Positions 25,670 to 32,637 of a stretch of 44,099 nt of DNA are shown here, in pieces (position 1 is the stretch's first letter; each line of letters starts with the position of its first letter). Below the pieces are notes generated by a model, which worked only from the letters and a program-made list of their open reading frames with translations, had not been told where the DNA came from and did no database searches. The position numbers were made by a program, and so were the translations under genes. The DNA comes from Bacteroidota bacterium (GTDB lineage: Bacteria; Bacteroidota; Bacteroidia; Chitinophagales; Saprospiraceae), in the NCBI GenBank assembly GCA_029557915.1, contig JAKQHS010000051.1, positions 1 through 44,099 on the forward strand, written 5' to 3'.

Positions 25670-26755
25670 CTATTTATTTGAAACCCGGGTCGGCGATCCT
25701 TGCGGTTGTTCCCCTTCCAAATTCCCGGACCCCGCCCGGCTTATAAACCACCACCTCAAAGTCGCCAGCAGCAATACAATCGCTGCAGCTTGGTGCAGGA
25801 CACCCAGATTGACCGGTATGAATCCCCTGGATCGAAGCAGGGTAATGATGCCCAGGGTAACCTGGATGACTAGTAGGAGGGCCACCCAGCGAACGAGTTT
25901 TAGATGAAAAAACCGGTACATGCGGGTAAAAAATAAAACCAGGAGTACCAGAGCCGTTATGCGGTGCAAAACCTGGACCAGGGCGGGTAAAAACGGATAG
26001 GAATCGTAATCCATAAAATGCTGCCATTTCCAGGAATCCCCTCGGAAAAGGATGGGATCGATCCAATATTGGTTCATCTTCGGAAAAGTGGGATAAACCA
26101 GGGCCGCTTTCATTCCACTCATCATTCCTCCCAGGAGGATCTGAATGCAAACCAGTACCAAAAAAATCAAAGCGGTATTTTGCCTGGCCCCCAGGCCGGG
26201 ATAAGATGCCGGGGAATTGGTTTTGAGATAAACCCACCAGAGATAAGATAAGGTGACCAAAGCCAGGCCCAGGTGCAGGGTGAGTTTGTAGGCGTTGACC
26301 CAGGGCCGGTGGATCAGGCCGCTGGCCACCATGATCCATCCGAAAGCACCGACTATTCCAGCCAGGATAAACACGGTAACCAGCCCTTTTTTTAATTGAG
26401 GATAGAGGTATCCCTTGGCCCAGAAAAATACAAACGGGAGTAAAAAAACAAAACCCATGAGCCTGGCCCATAAACGGTGGAGATATTCCCAGAAATAGAT
26501 CCATTTGAATTCTCCCAGGCTCATTCCCCGGTTGATTTTCTGATACTGAGGGGTTTCCTTATACAAGCTGAAGGCTTCTTCCCAGTCCGCCCGGTTGAGG
26601 GGCGGCAGGGTCCCGGTCACGATTTCCCATTTGGTGATCGAAAGCCCGCTGCCGGTGAGCCGGGTGATGCCCCCGATGAGGATCTGAAAAAAAATCATGA
26701 CCAGGCCGGTCCACAACCAGGCTTTCACGGGAAAAGGGATGAGAGAATGTTTCAT
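25670..26755 (-). CDS. ctaA: Heme A synthase (COX15/CtaA family)
   Basis: A 361-residue membrane enzyme converting heme O to heme A for aa3-type cytochrome oxidase. Eight helices and four conserved histidines: WEYLHRLWARLMG (His93), ASGLIHRPWVNAYKLTLHL (His149, His161), and in the second half VQVLHRITAL and GVLHQAAAIV. The start QILIGGITRLTGSGLSITKW is the diagnostic opening. The long loop with WEEAFSLYKETPQYQKIN is typical of COX15 of the alphaproteobacterial/mitochondrial type, which Bacteroidota also use. The C-terminal tail is basic and low-complexity. Its promoter side faces the candidate origin. Confidence 0.94.
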   Translation of the reverse strand: MKHSLIPFPVKAWLWTGLVMIFFQILIGGITRLTGSGLSITKWEIVTGTLPPLNRADWEEAFSLYKETPQYQKINRGMSLGEFKWIYFWEYLHRLWARLMGFVFLLPFVFFWAKGYLYPQLKKGLVTVFILAGIVGAFGWIMVASGLIHRPWVNAYKLTLHLGLALVTLSYLWWVYLKTNSPASYPGLGARQNTALIFLVLVCIQILLGGMMSGMKAALVYPTFPKMNQYWIDPILFRGDSWKWQHFMDYDSYPFLPALVQVLHRITALVLLVLFFTRMYRFFHLKLVRWVALLLVIQVTLGIITLLRSRGFIPVNLGVLHQAAAIVLLLATLRWWFISRAGSGNLEGEQPQGSPTRVSNK

Positions 26756-26817
26756 TTTTTTCAGGAATGGCCCAAATATAGGCCGGTACCCGGTTTCCCG
26801 AACGCCAGTCCTTAGCC

Positions 26818-27279
26818 GGTAATAATAATTTATAGATTAATTTAAATTACAATTAAGCTATTATTATTAGTGATGTAGATATGTGGATAAACCGGGCAGG
26901 CTCCGGAATCCGCCTTAGATTATTCACAAAATATATGGAAAATAATGTTAGCACTAATTTACTGGAAATGTGATAAATACTGGTTTCATTAACAAGTTAT
27001 ATATTTTGTTAATTCACGCTGTCCACAGCTAAAAGAAAGAATCCGTGGACCTGTGTGTTCATTGTTCGAAATGCGCTCCTTATTCACACATATATGGGTA
27101 TGGATTATATGAAGGAAGTCCGTGGTGGATATCTTTTGCTCTGTTGACATTTAAAATCCACCGGGCCACAAATTATTGTGGATAAGTATTTTAAATTCAT
27201 TCTGAGGATTTGTATTTTATATAGTAGTTAATTCATTAATGTTGATAAAATTATTGATTCTCATTGAATTATATGGAAT
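26818..27279. other. Candidate chromosomal replication origin (oriC)
   Basis: A 520-base gene-free AT-rich gap between ctaA and dtd. It holds four perfect DnaA boxes (TTATNCACA): TGTGGATAA at 26882-26890, TTATTCACA at 26920-26928, TTATTCACA at 27080-27088 and TGTGGATAA at 27177-27185. One-mismatch relatives include TGTTGATAA at 27240-27248; CTGTCCACA near 27019 has two mismatches. AT-rich stretches at about 26818-26881 and 27186-27279 flank the boxes and could be the unwinding element. Simple counting predicts well under 0.1 such boxes in a segment of this size. The perfect parS site 12 kb away supports an origin-proximal position. dnaA is not adjacent. Confidence 0.75.
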
Positions 27280-27735
27280 ATGAGGGCTTTGATACAAAGA
27301 GTGGGTAAGGCGGAAGTGGTCCTTGAAGACGGGACCCTGAGCGGCAGGATCGGAAGGGGAATATTGGTCTTTCTTGGAATTGAAAATGAAGACCGGGAGG
27401 AAGATATTCAATACCTGGTCCACAAAATAAGCCAGCTGAGGATCTTTGACGATGAAGCGGGCATCATGAACAAATCGGTATTGGAAACGGGAGGGTCCAT
27501 TCTGCTTGTCAGCCAGTTTACCCTGCACGCCAATACCAAAAAAGGCAACCGGCCTTCTTATATCCGGGCTGCCCGCCCGGAGACGGCCACTCCCTTATAC
27601 GGCCGGTTTATTGAGGCCTTGAAAGCAACCGGGATTCAGACCGAAACGGGAAAATTCGGGGCCATGATGCAGGTACATTTGGTAAACGACGGCCCGGTCA
27701 CGATTTGGCTGGATTCAAAAAATAAGGACTATTAA
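27280..27735 (+). CDS. dtd: D-aminoacyl-tRNA deacylase
   Basis: A 151-residue enzyme that hydrolyses D-amino acids (and mischarged glycine) from tRNA. Both signature motifs are present: SQFTLHANTKKGNRPSY at 78-94, with the SQxxL catalytic-site strand, and NDGPVT at 136-141 (the cross-subunit Gly-Pro motif). Full length for the family. It is the first gene to the right of the candidate replication origin; its promoter must lie within the AT-rich origin region. Downstream is a 14-bp tandem duplication. Confidence 0.97.
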   Translation: MRALIQRVGKAEVVLEDGTLSGRIGRGILVFLGIENEDREEDIQYLVHKISQLRIFDDEAGIMNKSVLETGGSILLVSQFTLHANTKKGNRPSYIRAARPETATPLYGRFIEALKATGIQTETGKFGAMMQVHLVNDGPVTIWLDSKNKDY

Positions 27736-27753
27736 GCCTCAACTTGTTCTTTG

Positions 27754-27781
27754 GTGGATGGTGAGTAGTGGATGGTGAGTG
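27754..27781. repeat. 14-bp tandem duplication (GTGGATGGTGAGTA)
   Basis: GTGGATGGTGAGTA (27754-27767) is followed at once by GTGGATGGTGAGTG, between the convergent dtd and lipoprotein genes. Confidence 0.9.
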
Positions 27782-27799
27782 GAAAACCCCTCCATAAAT

Positions 27800-28486
27800 C
27801 TACCTCCTGCCGAAATCCAGGATCAGGCCGATGCTGTTCATTTCTTTTTCAAAGGAAAGGGGCTTGTCGTTGAGCTTAAAAGAGCGGCCGACCTGGACCT
27901 GAAGTTTGATCCATTTGTAACCGATCCTGCCGGTAATGGCGGGTTCGGCAAAAAACCAGACCGGCTCGTCGATTTCATAAAGCCTGTTATCTAACAATTC
28001 CTGGGTGGTATAGGTGGTTTCGGGTTTCTGAAACTTTCCGGCAACCAATCTTGGGGTAAAAGCGATTTCAAAAATATCATGATGAAAACCGACGCTGGGC
28101 TGGAAAAAAAACCGGGCGCCCTTGGCTTCAAATTTTTTGCCAAAATCGCGGGTTTCGGTCTTGCCAAAACCAAGGCCGGCAAAAGTTTCCCATCGCAGGG
28201 GCCCTGAAGCCTTGAATCCACCCAGGCCCGCTTCGACCAGATAACCCTTTCCAAACAGATCATCTGTGTTCTCGCCATCCTTTCGAAACAAGGCATTGGC
28301 CATAATGCCAAAATTTCTTCCCGGACTGGCGGCAAACTGGATGTTTCCGTTGAAGTCCGCCATCAGCCGCATTTGCCCGGCATCGTCAAAAAGGGGAACG
28401 TTTACCGTATTCGGGACATAGGCGGTTTTACAGGAAAAAAGAAGGAGAAATCCCCATACCAAAAACCGGGTTATCTTGTACATCAT
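27800..28486 (-). CDS. Outer-membrane lipoprotein with beta-barrel-like domain
   Basis: A 228-residue protein with a lipoprotein signal (FLVWGFLLLFSC, Cys19). The mature start, YVPNTVNVPLFDDAGQMRLM followed by a GNIQFAASP strand, is shared by a large uncharacterised Bacteroidota family. The remaining strands (GYLVEAGLGGF, ARFFFQPSVGFHHDIFEIAF, YKWIKLQVQVGRS) suggest a beta-barrel or beta-sandwich closing with NSIGLILDFGRR. Function unknown. Convergent with dtd. Confidence 0.82.
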   Translation of the reverse strand: MMYKITRFLVWGFLLLFSCKTAYVPNTVNVPLFDDAGQMRLMADFNGNIQFAASPGRNFGIMANALFRKDGENTDDLFGKGYLVEAGLGGFKASGPLRWETFAGLGFGKTETRDFGKKFEAKGARFFFQPSVGFHHDIFEIAFTPRLVAGKFQKPETTYTTQELLDNRLYEIDEPVWFFAEPAITGRIGYKWIKLQVQVGRSFKLNDKPLSFEKEMNSIGLILDFGRR

Positions 28487-28573
28487 GTCCTATTTTTAAT
28501 TAAAGATAGATAGTTTGGCCCGGTGAAATCAAGTGGTCTCAAGGCAGCCTTATCTTTAGATCATTAAAATAAA

Positions 28574-29485
28574 ATGAAAATGACCCTTAAACAAATCCTC
28601 CCGGTAAAGCCTTATCCGCGCCGGCATTTTCTTAAGTTGACCGGGTTTGCCGCCGGTTCTTTTTTCTTCCCCGGACTCCGGAGGCCCGGGCAAGAGTCCT
28701 GGACGGTCGGCCAGATCATGGACCGTTTTATCCGGGAAGTCCCCGGGGCTCCATTTCGGATCACGGTGGATACCCTGAAATCAGGCAGCCGGGATACGGT
28801 CGTTACCGGTATCGTCACCACCATGTTTCCAACCATTCCGGTCATTGAAAAAACCATTGCCCTGAAAGCCAATTTTATTATAGTTCATGAACCTTCTTTC
28901 TACAACCACCTGGACGAGACCGATTGGCTTGAAAACGATGAGGTTTTCCGTTATAAATCCGCCCTGCTCGAAAAACACAAGATTGCGGTCTGGCGCAATC
29001 ACGATTATATTCACCGTCACCAACCTGACGGCGTCATGGCGGGGGTCCTTGAAGACCTGGGTTGGACCAGCCGGTACGATGAAGAATCCGGAATCATCGA
29101 ATTGGAAAACCCCATGAATCTGAAAAGCCTGATCAAACAGCTCAAAAAAGGCCTTGACATCAGCCACCTCAGATATATTGGCCATGTCACCCAGTCATGT
29201 AAGAAGATTCTCCTGATGCCCGGAGCTTCAGGCGGAAGGAGACAGATAGACCGGATCGGAAAGACAAAACCGGATGTTGCGATATGCGGTGAGTTGCAGG
29301 AATGGGAAACGGCCGAATACATAAGGGATGCCCGGGCAAAAGGACAGACCGTTTCTTTGATTGTGCTTGGTCATATTCCCAGCGAAGAACCGGGATCCCG
29401 TTATATGGCCCAATGGATCCGCAACAACATTCCCGGCATGAAGGTCACCCACATTCCGGCAGAAAACCCATTTTCATATTCTTAA
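28574..29485 (+). CDS. Nif3-like dinuclear metal-centre protein with Tat signal
   Basis: A 303-residue protein of the Nif3/YbgI family. A twin-arginine signal is present at the start (YPRRHFLKLTGFAAGSFFFP, Arg16-Arg17). Metal-centre candidates are His105 (FIIVHEPSF), His112, the Glu/Asp cluster of ICGELQEWETAEYI and the late His-Glu of VLGHIPSEEPG. Family members bind two metal ions; reported roles include GTP cyclohydrolase 1 type 2-like proteins, but activity is poorly defined. An exported version is unusual since most Nif3 proteins are cytoplasmic. The ATG at 28580 is an alternative start two codons downstream. Confidence 0.85.
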   Translation: MKMTLKQILPVKPYPRRHFLKLTGFAAGSFFFPGLRRPGQESWTVGQIMDRFIREVPGAPFRITVDTLKSGSRDTVVTGIVTTMFPTIPVIEKTIALKANFIIVHEPSFYNHLDETDWLENDEVFRYKSALLEKHKIAVWRNHDYIHRHQPDGVMAGVLEDLGWTSRYDEESGIIELENPMNLKSLIKQLKKGLDISHLRYIGHVTQSCKKILLMPGASGGRRQIDRIGKTKPDVAICGELQEWETAEYIRDARAKGQTVSLIVLGHIPSEEPGSRYMAQWIRNNIPGMKVTHIPAENPFSYS

Positions 29486-29553
29486 CCTCAACCTTAACCT
29501 CAACCTGATCCTCAACCCTCTCCTCAATCCTCAATCCTCAACCCTCAATCTTA
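29486..29553. repeat. CTCAACC-type short tandem array
   Basis: First 6-bp units (CTCAAC, CTTAAC, CTCAAC, CTGATC, CTCAAC), then 7-bp units (CTCAATC, CTCAACC). It fills the gap between the convergent Nif3-like gene and the response regulator gene. Part of it is identical to the signal-peptide codons of the GLPGLI gene at 31826-31850. Confidence 0.9.
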
Positions 29554-30234
29554 ATCCACCAACCGATACCCCACCCCCTTCAGGGTAATGATCTGGATTT
29601 TTTCATCTTCTTTGAGGTAATCCCTGAGTTTGGTGATATAAACATCCAGGTTGCGAGAATTAAAAAACGAATCGTTACCCCAGATCTTATCCAGGATGGT
29701 TTTGCGAAGGACGGCTTCCTGTTTTTGGCGGATCAGCATGGACAACAACTCTGTTTCACGGTGGGACAGCCTTTTGACGGAATCGCCCAAATGCAGTTCC
29801 TGCCTGCCTGCATAGAAAAGATAACGTCCCAGGGACAGGGCTTCCGGACTGACCTCTAAATTTCTGGACTGGTTGGACAAAGCCAGCAGGTTTTTTATCC
29901 GGACGATGAGTTCTTCCATGCTGAAAGGTTTCCGGATATAATCGTTGCCTCCGGAACCAAATCCCTGTAATGCGTCTTCCGTCTGACTTTTTGCCGTCAA
30001 AAAAATGATGGGGACTTTGCTGTCCAGACTTCTGATCTCTTTTCCCAGGCTAAAACCATCCACATAGGGCAACATCACATCCAATACACAGATATCCGGT
30101 CTGAAATCCCGGAAAGCGTCCATAGCCAGATCACCCCGGCCGATATGGCGCACTTCAAACTGCCGGCTTCCCAGGGTCTCCGTTACAATCTTGGCCAGGC
30201 TGGGTTCGTCTTCGACATATAATAACTTAATCAT
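29551..30234 (-). CDS. OmpR/PhoB-type response regulator
   Basis: A 227-residue regulator. The receiver domain has Glu8-Asp9-Glu10 (YVEDEPS), phospho-acceptor Asp52 (ICVLDVMLP), Thr80 (PIIFLTAK) and Lys102 (YIRKPFS). The C-terminal winged helix (Trans_reg_C) ends with SRNLDVYITKLRDYLKEDEK and IITLKGVGYRLV, typical of OmpR/PhoB. It partners the kinase encoded 11 bases upstream, and is convergent with the Nif3-like gene. The divergent GLPGLI/receptor genes beyond the kinase are likely targets, by the usual organisation in Bacteroidota. Confidence 0.95.
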   Translation of the reverse strand: MIKLLYVEDEPSLAKIVTETLGSRQFEVRHIGRGDLAMDAFRDFRPDICVLDVMLPYVDGFSLGKEIRSLDSKVPIIFLTAKSQTEDALQGFGSGGNDYIRKPFSMEELIVRIKNLLALSNQSRNLEVSPEALSLGRYLFYAGRQELHLGDSVKRLSHRETELLSMLIRQKQEAVLRKTILDKIWGNDSFFNSRNLDVYITKLRDYLKEDEKIQIITLKGVGYRLVD

Positions 30235-30245
30235 GGATTTTTTAT

Positions 30246-31682
30246 TCAGGAGGGCAGGCTCACCGTAAATACCGCACCCTTGCCCGCTTCGCTTTCCAGG
30301 TTGATTTTTCCCCCCATTTCTTTTACCACCCGGCGTACATAGGCCAGTCCAAGTCCATGGCCCTTGACCGTATGTACATTGCCCTGGGGAATGCGGTAAA
30401 AACGGTCAAAGACCCGGCTTTGATATTCTCTTCCGATCCCGGGGCCGTTGTCTTTTACCCGGATCCCGATTTGTCCGGCCTCCCTGGTAAGAAATACATC
30501 CACCCGGCCGCCATCCTTATTCCCGTATTTAATGGCATTGTCCATGAGGTTATAAACAATTCCGGCCACCCATTGCCGGTCTGCATGCAGGACCAGGGGA
30601 TCATCCTTGATATGGACATCAATGGTAATATTTTGTTTTTCAGTTTGTACGCGGAAGGAGTCGGCAATGCTGTTGACCAGGGCGGCCAGGTCAATCCGCT
30701 CAGGATGTGCGGGGGGCAGGGCTTTGTCGATGCCGGACACGGAAAGGACCCGGTCTACCAACAGGGATAGGCGGTTCAATTCGTTTTTCGAAATATTCAG
30801 GTATTCCTCCCTTTTCCGGCTGTCCTGGATCGCATCGAAATCCTGAAGCGCTTCGAGGGCGACGCCCACGGTGGAAATAGGTGTTTTCAGTTCATGCGTC
30901 ATGTTCTGGATAAAATCGCTTTTAATAGCCAGGAGTTGCTTTTCCCGTTTAATGGTCCGGGCCATACTGTAAAAAGCCAGGCCCAGGCATAAGAGTAAAA
31001 GACCTGCCAGGATGATTTCAGGCGCCATTTTTTTGAGGACCAGGCCCCGGTACTGGCTCAGGGCAACTTCATAACGTTCCCCGGAAGCAATATCAAAATA
31101 GGATCCGGCAATATCTTTTTTATCATCCTGCAGGTTTCCGGTGTCCCGGAATTGTGTAAAGGTATATTTCACCGGAAGGCCAGCGGCCTGTAGATTGAGT
31201 TCAAACCGGTTTCTGAGTTCCGTGGCTATCTTAGAGGAGGCCTCCATGGGACGTATCCTGACCAGAGAATCCCCGGACAGGCTGTCCTGATCCATCTGCA
31301 CAATCATTGAAATCATTCCTTCGGTCTCCTGGAGGGAAACCTGTTTTTCCTTGCTCACCGCTATTTTAATCCTGGTTTTGCCTTCCGGCAGGGGCATCGA
31401 GCTTTTTCCTATAAAGTCCAGCGTCTGGGTAGAATCGTTTGAATCGAATAGATGTCGTACGATGATATGGTCCGTACTGTCAGGACGGAATACCAGCCTG
31501 TTCAGCAAGCCCCCTTCGATGTTTTTTACGGCATTGATAAACAGGTAACCCACCTCTTTTTGAAGGGCCTCTTTTTCCGCCTGATAACTTTTTTTCAGAT
31601 ATACTCCCAGGAAAACACATAAAAAAAACAGGCTTAACCACATCAGCGGTTTCAGGATACGGCCAGGATAGTTATTCAACAC
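30246..31682 (-). CDS. Membrane sensor histidine kinase (HisKA/HATPase_c)
   Basis: A 478-residue kinase. An N-terminal helix (12-28) and a second helix (221-240) bracket a periplasmic sensor domain of about 190 residues with no recognised fold. The dimerisation helix has the H-box FIQNMTHELKTPIST (His263). The ATP domain shows the N-box VYNLMDNAIKYGNKD, G1 IRVKDNGPGIG, F-box VFDRFYRI and G2 GHGLGLAYVRRV. There is no HAMP domain. It is co-transcribed with the OmpR-type regulator downstream and divergent from the GLPGLI-family gene, with 127 bases between the start codons. Confidence 0.94.
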   Translation of the reverse strand: MLNNYPGRILKPLMWLSLFFLCVFLGVYLKKSYQAEKEALQKEVGYLFINAVKNIEGGLLNRLVFRPDSTDHIIVRHLFDSNDSTQTLDFIGKSSMPLPEGKTRIKIAVSKEKQVSLQETEGMISMIVQMDQDSLSGDSLVRIRPMEASSKIATELRNRFELNLQAAGLPVKYTFTQFRDTGNLQDDKKDIAGSYFDIASGERYEVALSQYRGLVLKKMAPEIILAGLLLLCLGLAFYSMARTIKREKQLLAIKSDFIQNMTHELKTPISTVGVALEALQDFDAIQDSRKREEYLNISKNELNRLSLLVDRVLSVSGIDKALPPAHPERIDLAALVNSIADSFRVQTEKQNITIDVHIKDDPLVLHADRQWVAGIVYNLMDNAIKYGNKDGGRVDVFLTREAGQIGIRVKDNGPGIGREYQSRVFDRFYRIPQGNVHTVKGHGLGLAYVRRVVKEMGGKINLESEAGKGAVFTVSLPS

Positions 31683-31809
31683 CCTGCAAAAATAAGCCTC
31701 AAAAGGGCACGGTTTTCTGGCGATTAACCTTAATTAACCTTGATTCTACCTTGATTAACCTGCGCTGGCGAGGAGTCGTTCTACTTTTGCTTTCATAAAA
31801 ATCGCTTTT

Positions 31810-32568
31810 ATGAAAAAAGACATTCTCAACCTCAACCTGATCCTCAACCTTCTTTTGTTTCTTCCTATATGGCTGCAAGCCCAGGAAGCCGGCGTGATCC
31901 ATTTTACCGAGACGGTAAAACTTCAAATCGAACTGGATGAAGGCAGCCGCCCTATGATGAACAATCTGCCCCAAAGCCACTCCGTCAAAAAAATACTGTT
32001 GTTTAAGGGCAAAGAATCCCTGTACAAAAACGATACGGGCAATGAAGACCTGGACGTCAGCAATTCGGAAGGGGGAGGGGAAATCCGGATGGTCATGAGA
32101 AACCCGGAGAGTATTTTATACACGGACCTTGCCGCAAATTCGATCGTCCATTCCCAGGAGTTTTTCGGCAAACAATTTTTAATTACCGGGGCGCCGCAAA
32201 AAAGGTCCTGGAAAATCACCAGCGAACAAAAAACCCTGCTGGATATGACCTGCCAGAAAGCGGTTTTACAGGATACCTCCATGCAGGTGGTTGCCTGGTT
32301 TACCACCCAGATTCCTGCCGCCTTCGGCCCTAACGGGTACAGCGGGCTTCCCGGTGCCATTCTTTCCATGGAACTGGATAAGGGAATTCGCACGATTACG
32401 GCTACGAAAATCGAGTTCAGGGAAGTCAGCCCGGAAGAAATCGTGAAACCCGATAAAGGCAAAAAGGTAAGCACTGAAGAATTTGAAAAAATCCGGAAAG
32501 AAAAGATGGCCGAAATGGGAGCGGTCAACGGAGGGGGTGGTACGATGAAGATTATGATCAGGAACTAA
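31810..32568 (+). CDS. GLPGLI family protein
   Basis: A 252-residue secreted protein of the GLPGLI family (Bacteroidota, TIGR01200-type). A signal peptide ends at LQAQ. The name motif appears as GLPGAI at residues 179-184. The core EAGVIHFTETVKLQ opening, the CQKA block and VVAWFTTQIP are typical. The signal-peptide core (ILNLNLILNLLLF) is encoded by a short tandem DNA repeat shared with the array at 29486-29553. GLPGLI proteins are usually next to outer-membrane receptors and two-component systems, as here: the kinase pair lies to the left and the receptor to the right, so all four may form one signalling-and-surface unit. Confidence 0.9.
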   Translation: MKKDILNLNLILNLLLFLPIWLQAQEAGVIHFTETVKLQIELDEGSRPMMNNLPQSHSVKKILLFKGKESLYKNDTGNEDLDVSNSEGGGEIRMVMRNPESILYTDLAANSIVHSQEFFGKQFLITGAPQKRSWKITSEQKTLLDMTCQKAVLQDTSMQVVAWFTTQIPAAFGPNGYSGLPGAILSMELDKGIRTITATKIEFREVSPEEIVKPDKGKKVSTEEFEKIRKEKMAEMGAVNGGGGTMKIMIRN

Positions 32569-32636
32569 TAGTCAATAGTCAATAGTCAGTAGTCAGTAGT
32601 CAATAGTCAGTAGTCAATAGTTAGTAGTTAGTAGGC
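32569..32636. repeat. AGTCAAT/AGTCAGT heptamer array
   Basis: Nine or so head-to-tail 7-bp units (TAGTCAA, TAGTCAG, later TAGTTAG) between the GLPGLI gene and the receptor gene. A shorter copy of the same family begins just after the receptor gene (about 35408). Confidence 0.95.
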
Positions 32637-32637
32637 A

